A stretch of 64,000 nt of DNA from an uncultured Clostridia bacterium (GTDB lineage: Bacteria > Bacillota > Clostridia > TANB77 > CAG-508), in contig CAKOWP010000002.1 of NCBI GenBank assembly GCA_934122385.1, positions 9,578-73,577 on the forward strand. Reading direction: 5' to 3'. A program made the translations under genes and the position numbers. Under the pieces are notes generated by a model. It did not search any database. It saw only the letters and a list, made by a program, of their open reading frames with translations, and had not been told where the DNA came from. Positions within the stretch are counted from its first letter, which is position 1; every line of letters starts with the position of its first letter. Positions 36,636-46,424 of the stretch are shown piece by piece.

Positions 36636-37952
36636 TTATAATTTTGTAACAGTAATATCAGAATCCAATCTATATAATCCAACGCAATCCTTATTTGATG
36701 TTATCTCTACCAATAGAGCATCATATTTTCTACTTAAGACTTCTAATTCTCCATTTGCATTAAAGTGTGTACAACTAAAAGACAATGTATATTTATTTGG
36801 CGCTAAACTCAATTTTTGTCTAAATTCTGCAATAGCAGTGTCACCTTTTTCAAACACACCAGTTACAATTTTTTCTTGAACTGTATTTGTTCCCATCATA
36901 TCCAAGCCTTTAAAATCTTTTACTGTCATTGTAAATATTGGATCTGTCACATTATCATGGAATACAACTTTTGATTTTAATACAACTTCCTTATCATTTT
37001 CAATTGATGTTAAAATATTTCCATCTGTATCAAAAATACCAAAATCAATTAAATCTGCCTGTCCGTTTCCATATTCTATTATATTAGGATTTATTGTATA
37101 ATTTTTCTTCCATTCACCTTGTGGGACATTAACAGCTTTTACATTTCTTATATCCTGCTCCTGTTTTAACTTTTCATTTTCTTCAAGTTTTTCTCTATCT
37201 TCGTCTAATTTAACAATTATTTTCTTATATTTTTCTACTCCACCTTTTACATCACCATCGTAAATTTTTTTACCACCATTTATAATTATTGCTCTAGTAC
37301 AATTTCTTATAACATCTGTGACATTATGAGTAACAAAAAGTATAGTTTTACCCTTTTCTTTAAATTGTTCAAACTTTTTAAAACATTTTAATTGAAATGC
37401 CATATCTCCAACTGATAACACCTCATCAACAATTAAAATATCTGGATCAACATTTATTGCGCATGCAAATGCTAATCTTGCAAACATTCCTGAAGAATAT
37501 GTTTTTACTGGTTGATATAAATGGTCCCCTATATCAGCAAAATCTATTATATCTTGTTTTGTTGCTTCAATTTGTTCATTTGTTAATCCCATTACTTGTC
37601 CATGTTGATATATGTTTTCAATTCCTGTTAATTCTGAATTAAATGCTGCTCCTAATTCAAGTAATGAACTTATTTTTCCATTAACTTTAATTTCACCACT
37701 CGTTGGTGTAACAACACCTGTTATCATTTTTAATAAAGTTGATTTTCCAGCTCCATTTTTTCCCAATATTCCAAGTACTTCGCCTTTTTTTAATTCTAGG
37801 TCAAGTCCATCAATCGCACTAAATGTTTCATGGTTTTTATAAAATGGCAATACTGCTTCTAATAATCTTGCTTTTTTACTTGTATACATTTTGTAATCTT
37901 TTTTTAAATTTTTAATTTCAATTATGTTTTCAGAATTTTCTTGTTTGGTCAT
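36636..37952 (-). CDS. Polysaccharide ABC exporter ATPase with Wzt-like C-terminal domain
   Basis: About 438 aa. TagH/Wzt ATPase domain: Walker A GILGKNGAGKSTLLKMITG near residue 66, signature YSSGMFARLAFA near 155, Walker B ILIVDEVLSVGD near 180, then THN. After a charged linker (about 250-285) comes a beta-sandwich like the Wzt C-terminal domain (GNGQADLIDFGIFDTDGN near 310) that reads the polymer's end group. ATG 37952 is preferred over 37961 because AAGGAAGG sits 10 nt before it. It pairs with the permease at 39063, with a GT2 gene between. Confidence 0.93.
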   Translation of the reverse strand: MTKQENSENIIEIKNLKKDYKMYTSKKARLLEAVLPFYKNHETFSAIDGLDLELKKGEVLGILGKNGAGKSTLLKMITGVVTPTSGEIKVNGKISSLLELGAAFNSELTGIENIYQHGQVMGLTNEQIEATKQDIIDFADIGDHLYQPVKTYSSGMFARLAFACAINVDPDILIVDEVLSVGDMAFQLKCFKKFEQFKEKGKTILFVTHNVTDVIRNCTRAIIINGGKKIYDGDVKGGVEKYKKIIVKLDEDREKLEENEKLKQEQDIRNVKAVNVPQGEWKKNYTINPNIIEYGNGQADLIDFGIFDTDGNILTSIENDKEVVLKSKVVFHDNVTDPIFTMTVKDFKGLDMMGTNTVQEKIVTGVFEKGDTAIAEFRQKLSLAPNKYTLSFSCTHFNANGELEVLSRKYDALLVEITSNKDCVGLYRLDSDITVTKL

Positions 37953-38030
37953 TTTTTTCATTCCTTCCTTAGGGAGTAAAATTAATTATTTTTTTAATTC
38001 ACAAATTTCTTTGTAAACTATAATCTCATT

Positions 38031-39023
38031 TTATCTTTTCTTTAAAAGTTTTAATATTTTATATCTCAATGCAAATACTGGTTTTCCTAACAATGGCATA
38101 TTCATTATAACAAAGTTCATCATATAATATTTAAAATTTTCTGTTTTATATAATTTGTGATAAATATTCCATTTTCTAAAGTTAAAGTTTTTCTTTCTTT
38201 CTACCATTTTAAAATATTCATAAGCTTCTGTATTTAATTTTTGGATATCTTTCGGAAATCTATCATTATTTTCTACATATGTTCCAAATACTCCAAGTTT
38301 TACATTTATAAAATGTGTTCTTACCTGTTCTATTTTATCAAATCCATGAGATATTTTATTTGTACCAACTTGATTGTCTCCATGCTGTCTATATTTTATA
38401 TATTTTTCAGGCATATATGCTAATCTTCCATATATTCCAACCATTAATCCAATCCAGTAATCATGAATCAAAAACCTGGAATATGTAGGTAATGGTAATA
38501 TTTTTTCAATAAATTTCTTTTTAGATATTACTGTACAACCTGTAACACAATTATACAAATAGTTAACTTTATAGCTATTTATATATTTTTCTATTTTTTT
38601 ATTTAATAACATAAAATCTCCAAATGATGGATATATAGTGTTTAAGTCTTGGTCAACTACCTCCAAGTCACCAAAAACCAAATCTGCATTTTTCCTTTTC
38701 AATGTTTCAACTGATTTTTCAACTTTCTCTTCAAGCCACACATCATCTTGGTCTGAAAGCATATAAAATTCACTTTTTACTTGTTTTAATAAAAATTCTA
38801 TATTTTTTACAACTCCTAAATTTTGTGATTGAAGATATAAAATTATTCTTTTATCTTTTTCTGCATATTTCTTTAATATATCTGGTGTACTATCTTTAGA
38901 GCAATCGTCTGATATAATTAGATTAAAATTTTTATAAGTTTGATTTAATATACTTTCTATTTGTTCTGCTACATATTTCTCACCATTATAAGTAGCTAAT
39001 AATATATCTACTTTTTCTTCCAT
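38031..39023 (-). CDS. GT2 glycosyltransferase, rhamnosyltransferase-like
   Basis: 330 aa: VDILLATYNGEKYVAEQIESILNQTY at the N-terminus, SDDCSKDSTPDIL near 40, YMLSDQDDVWLEEKVEKS near 87, and a C-terminal RKWNIYHKLYKTENFKYY. This is the RfbF/RgpB-like group common in rhamnan and rhamnose-glucose polysaccharide loci. It lies between the exporter ATPase and permease and is similar in its first 100 residues to the GT2 at 43347, suggesting gene duplication. Confidence 0.88.
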   Translation of the reverse strand: MEEKVDILLATYNGEKYVAEQIESILNQTYKNFNLIISDDCSKDSTPDILKKYAEKDKRIILYLQSQNLGVVKNIEFLLKQVKSEFYMLSDQDDVWLEEKVEKSVETLKRKNADLVFGDLEVVDQDLNTIYPSFGDFMLLNKKIEKYINSYKVNYLYNCVTGCTVISKKKFIEKILPLPTYSRFLIHDYWIGLMVGIYGRLAYMPEKYIKYRQHGDNQVGTNKISHGFDKIEQVRTHFINVKLGVFGTYVENNDRFPKDIQKLNTEAYEYFKMVERKKNFNFRKWNIYHKLYKTENFKYYMMNFVIMNMPLLGKPVFALRYKILKLLKKR

Positions 39024-39062
39024 TTTTCTATGTATGATATATTTATCATACTTTCCTCCCTT

Positions 39063-39854
39063 TTATAATACATCTGCAAAATCTTTTTTATTTTTCTTAA
39101 ATACATGGTTTCCCCATGCAAACATTAATATTGTTACTACCCAAAATACAATTGTATATATTCCATGATTTGCTGTTATAATGTTTCCACCCATAAATGC
39201 TTGTCTAAACCCTGTTACTAAATATGTAAATGGCATATATTGCATTATTTTTAATAGTGTTTGATGATTTGCAAGTGTTGTTAAACTCCAAACAACTGGT
39301 GTTGCCCAGAAAAATAATTGCATTAATATTCCTAATAAATTTGAAAAATCTGGTACAAGTGTTGTTATTGCTGATGTTAATCTTGTAAATGCTATTATAA
39401 ATGCATATGTAGCAAATACAATATATACTATAATTAATAAATTTGGCACAAACTTAAATAATATGCATACTATTGTTGCAACCGCAAGTAAAAATATTGA
39501 TACAAAACAACTTCCTATTAATGCTATAACGGGAATTACATCAACTGGAAATATTACTTTTTTAACTAGATAGCTATAATTTCTAATTGAACCACTTGCA
39601 CTCATTATACTATCATTTAAGCATTGCCATATTGCCATTCCAGGTAAAAACCATACAACATATGGTGCTCCACCTTCTCCTGGTGTTTGAAATATAAATT
39701 GAAATACAAATACATACATCATCATAAATACAAATGGTTGTAAAAAACCCCATATACTGCCTAAACTTGTACTTGCAAATCTATTTTTAAAATCACTTTT
39801 TCCTAATTTCCATACTATTTTTTTATTATCCCATAATGTTTTAAAAAAATCCAT
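39063..39854 (-). CDS. Polysaccharide ABC exporter permease (TagG/Wzm-like)
   Basis: 263 aa, ABC-2 type with six transmembrane segments: KLGKSDFKNRFASTSLGSIWGFLQPFVFMMMYVFVF at the start (interfacial helix then TM1), GAPYVVWFLPGMAIW near 82, and YLVTGFRQAFMGG near 225. Together with the Wzt-like ATPase it forms the transporter that moves a lipid-linked polysaccharide out. GAGAGAAAAT precedes the ATG. Confidence 0.93.
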   Translation of the reverse strand: MDFFKTLWDNKKIVWKLGKSDFKNRFASTSLGSIWGFLQPFVFMMMYVFVFQFIFQTPGEGGAPYVVWFLPGMAIWQCLNDSIMSASGSIRNYSYLVKKVIFPVDVIPVIALIGSCFVSIFLLAVATIVCILFKFVPNLLIIVYIVFATYAFIIAFTRLTSAITTLVPDFSNLLGILMQLFFWATPVVWSLTTLANHQTLLKIMQYMPFTYLVTGFRQAFMGGNIITANHGIYTIVFWVVTILMFAWGNHVFKKNKKDFADVL

Positions 39855-39935
39855 ATTTTCTCTCCTATTCGCTATAAAAAATCTTCCTATATTTTATATT
39901 TAATTTGTTTTTTTGTCAATAAAAAAAGTAAAATA

Positions 39936-39958
39936 AGAGAGCCTTTTTCAAGCTCTCT
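39936..39958 (-). terminator. Terminator after the 251-aa anchored protein gene
   Basis: AGAGAGC / GCTCTCT stem with a 9-nt loop; on the minus strand it is followed by a T-rich tail. It overlaps the stop codon of the gene at 39957 and separates it from the exporter genes. Confidence 0.82.
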
Positions 39959-40709
39959 ATAACAAATTTATTACACTTTCAAAAATTTCTTTATCATCCA
40001 ATTGATTACTTTTATTTTCATTTATAAAAATAATCATTTTATCATTATCTTCAAAATATTCATATGTTTGATATTTATCCATATTTTCAAAATTATAATC
40101 TAGAATTTCTCCTGTAATATCATCTACAATATAGCAAACACTATTAACGTCCAAAATATAAAGTTTATTTCCATTAATTATATTTATAATTTTTTTGTCA
40201 TAATCATTTATTTTTTGATTATCAGATATTTTCAAGTATCCATCATCATTAATTTCATATTTTGATTTAAACAATCCTGTATCATTTAAATATTTTTTTA
40301 TTTTTTCTCTACTATTTTTTTCTACCCAAATTCCATTGTTTGAAGGAATATTTTTCGAATATATATCATCTAGTTCTGAAGTTAATGGTTTACCATTTTT
40401 TATCATCCCGGTAAATGCAACCTTATATTTTAAACTAGGCTTAACCTGTAAAGTCTTTCTACCATCATATTCAGTTTCTACCTCATAAATATTGCTATCT
40501 CCAGTTTTTCCTGATTCTTGTTTTAATTCCTCAACATTAGTGTTTTCACTATATTCTATTTGATTTTTGTCAATATTAGTATAAATATTATTAATTGCAA
40601 CAAAACCGTTACCATCGTATTTTTTATTATTATTTCTAGTCATTAAAAATATTATAAATACTACGATTATCATAATTGCTATACCAATAATTATTTGTTT
40701 TTTCTTCAT
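39957..40709 (-). CDS. Single-pass membrane-anchored protein of unknown function
   Basis: About 250 aa: one N-terminal helix (IIIGIAIMIIVVFIIFLM) and a soluble extracellular domain (EVETEYDGRKTLQVKPSLKYKVAFTGMIKN, then KLYILDVNSVCYIVDDITGEIL). ATG 40709 is 11 nt after AAAGGA, better placed than the ATG at 40736. It lies between a ChW-peptidase gene and a terminator, so both may form one unit. No family recognised; the C-terminal segment looks PepSY-like at best. Confidence 0.6.
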   Translation of the reverse strand: MKKKQIIIGIAIMIIVVFIIFLMTRNNNKKYDGNGFVAINNIYTNIDKNQIEYSENTNVEELKQESGKTGDSNIYEVETEYDGRKTLQVKPSLKYKVAFTGMIKNGKPLTSELDDIYSKNIPSNNGIWVEKNSREKIKKYLNDTGLFKSKYEINDDGYLKISDNQKINDYDKKIINIINGNKLYILDVNSVCYIVDDITGEILDYNFENMDKYQTYEYFEDNDKMIIFINENKSNQLDDKEIFESVINLL

Positions 40710-40784
40710 ATTATCGTATTCCTTTCTCAATGTCAAATATCATCAAAACTCACATCTTAAACTACATATTTCAAATATTTTATT

Positions 40785-43229
40785 TTACATATTTCTAAGC
40801 ATAGAAAGCGTTGCATTAATATATCGTTGGCTAAATCTTTTGTCTAAAACTGATTGATGATTATTGACACCTGAATGTGGTAATTCAATTAATGCAGATT
40901 TTGCAGCACATCCATTTGCTCCTAAAGAATTTCTTGCCCAATTTATTAGGTAACCATCTCCATATCTTCCAATAGCAGAGCCATCGTTTTCTGGAAATTC
41001 ATTTCTATAGAATGAGCACATTGTTGAATCTCCTATTAATTGTTGTGTCCATCCATGTAAATCAACTAACAATGTTTGACCATTTCTTGCTCTATTATTT
41101 ACTAAAAAGTCTCTTAAATATTGTGATTCATATGCCTGGAATCCTTGTGTACCATTATAATTTCTACTATCTGTTCTTCTTGTATAATAACTTCCAACTT
41201 GCCAACATCTATTCAAATCTATTCCCTGTCCACCTGGTGCTTGACTAACTAATGTTGTTCTTCCCGGTCCATTGTGTGAATTTCCATGATTTAATCCATC
41301 TAGATTTATTCCTGGAAATATATAAATAGTCCATTTATCTGATAAATCATAATCATTGCTATTTAATAATTGTTGATAAAAATCATTTGCAATTTGTACT
41401 AATTCAGAGCCATCACGCCACCATAAATCTTCAAATCCATGTACTGCAAATGTTGCATAAAATACATTTGGGCCATTTCCCCATTTGTAATATTCCAAGT
41501 TGCTACCATTTGCATTTCCAACTGCTCTTAATCCTGTTACTCCGTATACACCTTTTGAATAGTTTATTTTATTTCTTACTGTAAATCTTCTTTCATATGA
41601 TGATAATATTTTATTATTTTCATCTAAAAGTTTTACAAGTAATGTATGATTTCCTATTGAATATTTAGAATAATCAACATCCATTTCAAATCCTGGATTT
41701 TGATTGTTTTTACTTTCATCTCCAAAGCCCTTCATTGTATTTAGTACATCTTGTCTTTGCGTTCTTTTCATTGTACTTATATCTAGCGGAGTTTCATCAA
41801 TAAATACTTGCAATTTTGTGTTTGACTGCGTTGTCATTGTCCATCCTTTTAACTTTCCAACTTCATTAGGAATTTGATTTATTGGTAGGTCAATATCCAT
41901 AGCTGATTTATTATTTTCAAATTTAGGAACAATTTTTATTTTAATTGCCTCTATTCTTCTACACAATCCGACGGTTCCAGCAGTTTCACCATCATAGCAC
42001 CATTCCTGCCATCCAACATTTTCAACATGTGCGCTATACATAATAGAATATTCTTCTGTCCCTTCAAGTTTAAATTTAATTGCTTCTATTCTATAGCATT
42101 GTCCTTGTGTTCCTGCAACTTCACCTTCATTTTTCCATCCTTGCCATCCTATTTCTTGCACATGTGCTTGATATTGTATTTTAACACCTTCTGGCATATT
42201 GATACCATTTACTTTTATTGCTTCCACTCTTAAGCATTGTCCTTGTGTTCCTGCAATTTCCGAATCTTTTTTTACGCCTTGCCATCCTATCTCTTGTACA
42301 TGAGCCTGATATTGTACATGTATCTGTCTATCTATTTGTATGTTTTTTGTGTATGACTGTAATATCTTGCCTTCTTTGGTCAATAATTCCAATTTTAAAG
42401 AATGTTTACCTTCTTTAAGTGATGTAGTATCTATTTGAAAATCAAATCCCGGATTCTCATTTTCTTTTGCTGTTCCGACGCTTTGTTCTGATTTTATAAT
42501 ATCTTCTCTTTTTGTATAATTAATATTTGTAATTTCAGAATCATCTAATGTTGCTTTTAATGTTGTTCCTTCTACATTTGCCATTTTCCATCCAGAAATA
42601 TTTATTATTTTTGTATCATTATAACATACATCTGGTATTGTAGATTCTACTTTCATTTTTCCTTTTTCTATTTTATTTGTAATTTTTATTTCTATAGCTT
42701 CTATTCTTTTACATTGCCCTGTTGTTCCAGCTATTTCACCATCATTCTTCCACTCTTGCCATCCTATATCTTCTATATGTGCCCTATAAGAAATACTATA
42801 TTTTTCAGCATTTTCTAGTTTTATTTTTAATGCCTCTATTCTATAGCATTTTCCTTGTGTTCCAGCTATTTCACCATCTTTTACCCAATCTTGCCATCCA
42901 ATTTCTTGCACATGTGCTTGATATTTTATAGATGCATTTGCTAAATTATTCAATTTTATTTTCATAGCTTCGACTCTTAAACATCTTCCAGTTGTCCCTG
43001 CTAATTCTCCATCTTTTTTTGAAAAGTCACTTTCCCAGCCAATGTCCTGGATATGTGTACTATATACAACACTTGGCTTTACTTCTTCAGTTTGATCATT
43101 TTTTTGTTCTTTCAAATCTTTATCTATATCTTTGGCATATTGATTTCCCATACAACCTAATACAAGTGCAATCATTAATATACTTGACGATATCATTCTA
43201 AACAACTTTTCATTTTTAAAAATTTTCAT
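40785..43229 (-). CDS. Secreted M14-family zinc carboxypeptidase with six ChW repeats
   Basis: 814 aa. Signal helix (SSILMIALVLGCMG), three ChW repeats (pattern HxQxIGWQ, GEIAGTQGxCxRIEAIKIK), an Ig-like region (ISGWKMANVEGTTLKATLD near 215), three more ChW repeats, a second Ig-like region (LKGWTMTTQSNTKLQVFID near 470), then the peptidase from about 545. The zinc motif is HGFED (HxxE) near 580, NLDGLNHG and DLNRCW (substrate Arg region) near 650, LLVDLHGW (third ligand) near 715, and ALIELPHSG (catalytic Glu) near 785. M14 enzymes of this kind trim wall peptides such as gamma-glutamyl-diaminopimelate bonds. The build matches the GH25 protein at 20886. Confidence 0.9.
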   Translation of the reverse strand: MKIFKNEKLFRMISSSILMIALVLGCMGNQYAKDIDKDLKEQKNDQTEEVKPSVVYSTHIQDIGWESDFSKKDGELAGTTGRCLRVEAMKIKLNNLANASIKYQAHVQEIGWQDWVKDGEIAGTQGKCYRIEALKIKLENAEKYSISYRAHIEDIGWQEWKNDGEIAGTTGQCKRIEAIEIKITNKIEKGKMKVESTIPDVCYNDTKIINISGWKMANVEGTTLKATLDDSEITNINYTKREDIIKSEQSVGTAKENENPGFDFQIDTTSLKEGKHSLKLELLTKEGKILQSYTKNIQIDRQIHVQYQAHVQEIGWQGVKKDSEIAGTQGQCLRVEAIKVNGINMPEGVKIQYQAHVQEIGWQGWKNEGEVAGTQGQCYRIEAIKFKLEGTEEYSIMYSAHVENVGWQEWCYDGETAGTVGLCRRIEAIKIKIVPKFENNKSAMDIDLPINQIPNEVGKLKGWTMTTQSNTKLQVFIDETPLDISTMKRTQRQDVLNTMKGFGDESKNNQNPGFEMDVDYSKYSIGNHTLLVKLLDENNKILSSYERRFTVRNKINYSKGVYGVTGLRAVGNANGSNLEYYKWGNGPNVFYATFAVHGFEDLWWRDGSELVQIANDFYQQLLNSNDYDLSDKWTIYIFPGINLDGLNHGNSHNGPGRTTLVSQAPGGQGIDLNRCWQVGSYYTRRTDSRNYNGTQGFQAYESQYLRDFLVNNRARNGQTLLVDLHGWTQQLIGDSTMCSFYRNEFPENDGSAIGRYGDGYLINWARNSLGANGCAAKSALIELPHSGVNNHQSVLDKRFSQRYINATLSMLRNM

Positions 43230-43346
43230 TTGTTTTCCCCCTTATATTTATATATTTTTTACCTATATATCAGTAAAATTATATACATTTTATAATATGT
43301 GATTTTACATACAAATTAGTTTTTGTATATGTTTTGCATAAAAAAT

Positions 43347-44396
43347 TTATGTAATTGAAAAAATCAAATAACTAATTAACGGAAAATGTAAAATCATAAT
43401 CTCTTTATATTTTCTTTTTTTCATTCCTTTAAAAGATAAATATTTAAAATATTTATGTATTGGAAAATATAGAACCTTTGACTTTTGAGCATTTTTAAAA
43501 TAATTTATTACCTTTTTTTCTTGGTCTTGTTGTTTATTAAAATTATCTTTTTTCGTTCTTATTATTTCTTCAGAATGAATTTTTATATATTCATTGATTC
43601 TGTTTCTATAGTCTTCGCACATCAATACTCCTGCCAAATAAGTTTCTGTAATAGCTCTATGTCTATATTTCAAATAAGATTTATAACCTTTTCCATTTTT
43701 TTCTTTCCATATTTTCACATTTTGTTTAAAACTTCTACCTCCAAAAGCATTGTTTCCATGAAGTCTATATCCAAATAATGGCTTATCTATACAATAAACT
43801 CCATTTAATGCATTTGCAATGTATAGTGAATGCCAGTCATGAGCCATTGTATTTTCTGTAAAGGGAATCATTAAGTCTTTTACACTTTTGGTAAATAATT
43901 GACTACATCCAATTGCAATATGCCTAGAAAATGGTAAAATTTCTTTTTGATATTTTTCGTTTAGTATTGGCATATTTTTATATCTTAAATAGCTTTCATG
44001 CAATACTTTTCCATTTTCATCAATTTGTTTTGCATCACAATAAACTAAATCTACATTTTTTTCTTTTAATATTTTTAAACTTTCCTCTATTTTATTTGGA
44101 TACCATATATCGTCATGATCACTAAAAGCTATATAATCTGCTGTTGATTTTGTTAATACAAATTCAAAGTTTTTTGTGTATCCAAGATTTTGTGGCTGAA
44201 AATATATTTGTATTCTATTATCCTTTTGTTCATATTCTTTTAATACTTCTTTCACTTCTTCTTTTGTAGAGCAGTCGTCTGATATTATTAATTTAAAATC
44301 TTTATATGTTTGGTTTAATATGCTATCTATTTGCATTTTTAAGTATTCAATTTTGCTATTATATGTTGTTAATAATATATCTACTTTTTCTTCCAT
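43347..44396 (-). CDS. GT2 glycosyltransferase
   Basis: About 349 aa: VDILLTTYNSKIEYLKMQIDSILNQTY, SDDCSTKEEVKEVL, YIAFSDHDDIWYPNKIEESL near 90, DLVYCDAKQID, and a basic C-terminus rich in aromatic residues. A GTG start at 44408 is possible, but ATG 44396 aligns with the start of the related GT2 at 38031. It is the first gene after a consensus promoter, so it may head the polysaccharide cluster's transcript. Confidence 0.87.
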   Translation of the reverse strand: MEEKVDILLTTYNSKIEYLKMQIDSILNQTYKDFKLIISDDCSTKEEVKEVLKEYEQKDNRIQIYFQPQNLGYTKNFEFVLTKSTADYIAFSDHDDIWYPNKIEESLKILKEKNVDLVYCDAKQIDENGKVLHESYLRYKNMPILNEKYQKEILPFSRHIAIGCSQLFTKSVKDLMIPFTENTMAHDWHSLYIANALNGVYCIDKPLFGYRLHGNNAFGGRSFKQNVKIWKEKNGKGYKSYLKYRHRAITETYLAGVLMCEDYRNRINEYIKIHSEEIIRTKKDNFNKQQDQEKKVINYFKNAQKSKVLYFPIHKYFKYLSFKGMKKRKYKEIMILHFPLISYLIFSIT

Positions 44397-44431
44397 TTTT
44401 TCACTCACTTTTTACATTTTAATCCAACAAT

Positions 44432-44460
44432 ATTTTACACTTTTTTGTTTTTTTTATCAA
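44432..44460 (-). promoter_or_regulatory. Sigma-A promoter at the upstream end of the polysaccharide cluster
   Basis: Minus strand TTGATA (44455-44460), 17-bp spacer, TAAAAT (44432-44437), about 35 bp before the GT2 start. Confidence 0.65.
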
Positions 44461-44545
44461 TACTTTAGCTATGTTTTTTACAAAAAATATTAATATATCA
44501 ATATTTATAATAATTAATACTTATATTTTACTGAACTGTAACACA

Positions 44546-45736
44546 TTATTCTACTGCATAATATTTTGACCAATGATTATCCCATATTAAATAATCACTT
44601 GAGTCTCCACCAATTATTTCACCAGTTGTGCAGTCTACAAAATAGCTATATTGTCCCTTTTGTGTTCTTTCAGCTAGATTTTCAAATTCATTTTTATTTT
44701 CATCATTTTTTTCTGCATAATTAAATACTACAACCCAAACTCTTCTTACTCTATTATCAGTTTTATATAAATATCTTTCATTGTCTGGTACTTCCACCTG
44801 CATCATTGGTTTATAATAATCATCTGTATATTTTAATCTTGCATACGCATCACCATTCATTTTTTCAATTCTAAGTTCTGCATCTGTTTTTATAATGTCT
44901 TTTGTTTCGACTTTTCTATCTTCATTTTTTGCAATTTCTATCGCTTGCTCTTTTGTTATTTCCATTGGATTATTTTCAAATTTATTATTTAAAACTCTAT
45001 AGTTATATAAATGTTTATCTTTTGCAAAAAAATCTATTTCTATTGTTTCATACCTATTGATTAATCCATCATAAACTTTACTAAATTGTGCAAAAAATTC
45101 ATAACCTGAATTACCGTTGCCTTCTCCTTTTTTATCATTTGCACGTAATGAAACTAATTTATATTCTTCTTCTTTATATCCAAATTGATTATAAAAATAT
45201 TTTGCAACTTCTATCGCTTCTTTTCTTGTAATTGTGTGTTTTTCCCATTCGTTATTATAATCACCAAAGATTAAGCTTTCAAATTCTGATGTTATCGCAT
45301 TTATTGATACTATCCATTTATTATTAGTTTTAAAGCAATATGAATCCAACATTTTTTCCTGGCTTGGCACATCTATTGTTTCAGTTATTTCTTCATTTAA
45401 AAAACCTATTTCTTTCAATTTATCTTTTGCTATTTCTTTTGCTTGTTCTTCTGTAATATATTGTTTTTCTTCAGTTGATTCTTGCTGCGCTTCTTCTACA
45501 CTAATTCTTTCTGGATCTTTCCAAATTTTTTGATACAATTCATGTCCTGCAAAACTAACTCCACCAGCTACTAATATTCCTGCACATGCTGTTGCACATA
45601 TTTTTGCAAATTCAAATATTTTATTTTTGTTTTTTATTTTTTTATATAATGCACCTTGTATTGTCTGTGTAAATTTTAATGGAACATTTTTATCTTCATT
45701 AAATTTTGATTCTATCTTTTTATCTAACTCATCCAT
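44546..45736 (-). CDS. Membrane anti-sigma factor with YcdB/PepSY-like repeats
   Basis: 396 aa: a cytoplasmic N-terminal part (residues 1-40, MDELDKKIESKFNEDKNVPLK), one transmembrane helix (FAKICATACAGILVAGGVSFAG), and an extracellular part with three similar segments (YITEEQAKEIAKDKLKEIG near 93; ITRKEAIEVAKYFYNQFGY near 170; ITKEQAIEIAKNED near 255), as in YcdB-like and PepSY domains. Its ATG follows the sigma gene stop by one base (TAATATG), so the two are coupled. It probably holds the partner sigma factor at the membrane until an envelope signal arrives. Confidence 0.78.
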   Translation of the reverse strand: MDELDKKIESKFNEDKNVPLKFTQTIQGALYKKIKNKNKIFEFAKICATACAGILVAGGVSFAGHELYQKIWKDPERISVEEAQQESTEEKQYITEEQAKEIAKDKLKEIGFLNEEITETIDVPSQEKMLDSYCFKTNNKWIVSINAITSEFESLIFGDYNNEWEKHTITRKEAIEVAKYFYNQFGYKEEEYKLVSLRANDKKGEGNGNSGYEFFAQFSKVYDGLINRYETIEIDFFAKDKHLYNYRVLNNKFENNPMEITKEQAIEIAKNEDRKVETKDIIKTDAELRIEKMNGDAYARLKYTDDYYKPMMQVEVPDNERYLYKTDNRVRRVWVVVFNYAEKNDENKNEFENLAERTQKGQYSYFVDCTTGEIIGGDSSDYLIWDNHWSKYYAVE

Positions 45737-45737
45737 A

Positions 45738-46248
45738 TTAATTTTCCTCCTCTAGATATCTTCTCAACTTCTTTTTAGCTCTTGATAATTTCGTTTTAAT
45801 GGTATTTTCATTTTTGTTTAAAATTTTTGATATTTCCTTTGTTGTATATCTTTCTAGATAATACAAAGTGATTATTATTCTTTCAGCATATTCTAATTTT
45901 GAAATTATTATATAAAAATCTATATCTGTTTGTATTTCGTTTTCTTTTATTTGATTTTCTAAATTATTGTATTCATATGATATATTTTCTTTTTTATTTT
46001 TTCTATATTGTTTATTACATTTATTTATCAATATTTTTATTATCCATGTTTTAAAGTATTGATTATGTTTTAGTTTTTTTATTTCTTTATATGCTTCTAT
46101 CATTGTTTCTTGTACTGCTTCATTTATGTCGTCTTCATTGTATAATCTTGTTTTTGCAATTTTATATAATTCACTTTGTATATCTAATATTAGTCCGAGT
46201 AAATGCTTGTTTATCTCCTTCTTTAGCTTTTTCTATTAATCCTTCCAT
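45738..46248 (-). pseudogene. ECF-type sigma-70 factor with a 5' frameshift
   Basis: ATG 46248, preceded by GGAGGAAGC, reads MEGLIEKAKEGDKQAFT, the usual ECF start, then meets TGA. One extra base near 46195-46198 explains this: deleting it continues as GLILDIQSELYKIAKTRLYNEDD and joins the rest. The remaining frame reads region 2 (AVQETMIEAYKEIKKL, YFKTWIIKILINKC) and region 4 (LEYAERIIITLYYLERYTTKEISKIL, then NENTIKTKLSRAKKKL). No ATG, GTG or TTG lies upstream in that frame until 46103, inside region 2, and that Met has no ribosome site. Either the gene is broken or ribosomal slippage or a sequencing error is involved. Confidence 0.78.
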
Positions 46249-46279
46249 TTGCTTCCTCCATTTTCAAACGTTTGATATC

Positions 46280-46312
46280 TATTAGAGTTTTTATTTTTAG
46301 TAAAAAGTTTCA
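46280..46312 (-). promoter_or_regulatory. Putative ECF-type autoregulated promoter of the sigma/anti-sigma pair
   Basis: Minus strand TGAAAC (46307-46312) with a T-run after it, about 18 bp, then ACTCTAATA (46280-46288), close to the TGAAAC / CGTCTAATA pattern of several Firmicute ECF sigma factors. It lies about 32 bp before ATG 46248. Confidence 0.4.
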
Positions 46313-46349
46313 ATTTTATTATATTTTTTCATAAACATTTTTAAAACTG

Positions 46350-46378
46350 TTGATTATTAACATAATTTATGCTAATAT
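46350..46378 (+). promoter_or_regulatory. Sigma-A promoter of the 158-aa gene
   Basis: TTGATT (46350-46355), 17-bp spacer ending TATGC (extended -10-like TGC), TAATAT (46373-46378). It is about 88 bp before the start codon, leaving a long leader. Confidence 0.65.
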
Positions 46379-46424
46379 ATTAACATATCGAGTATATGCT
46401 CTCTTAGTAACTATTAACAAGTAA

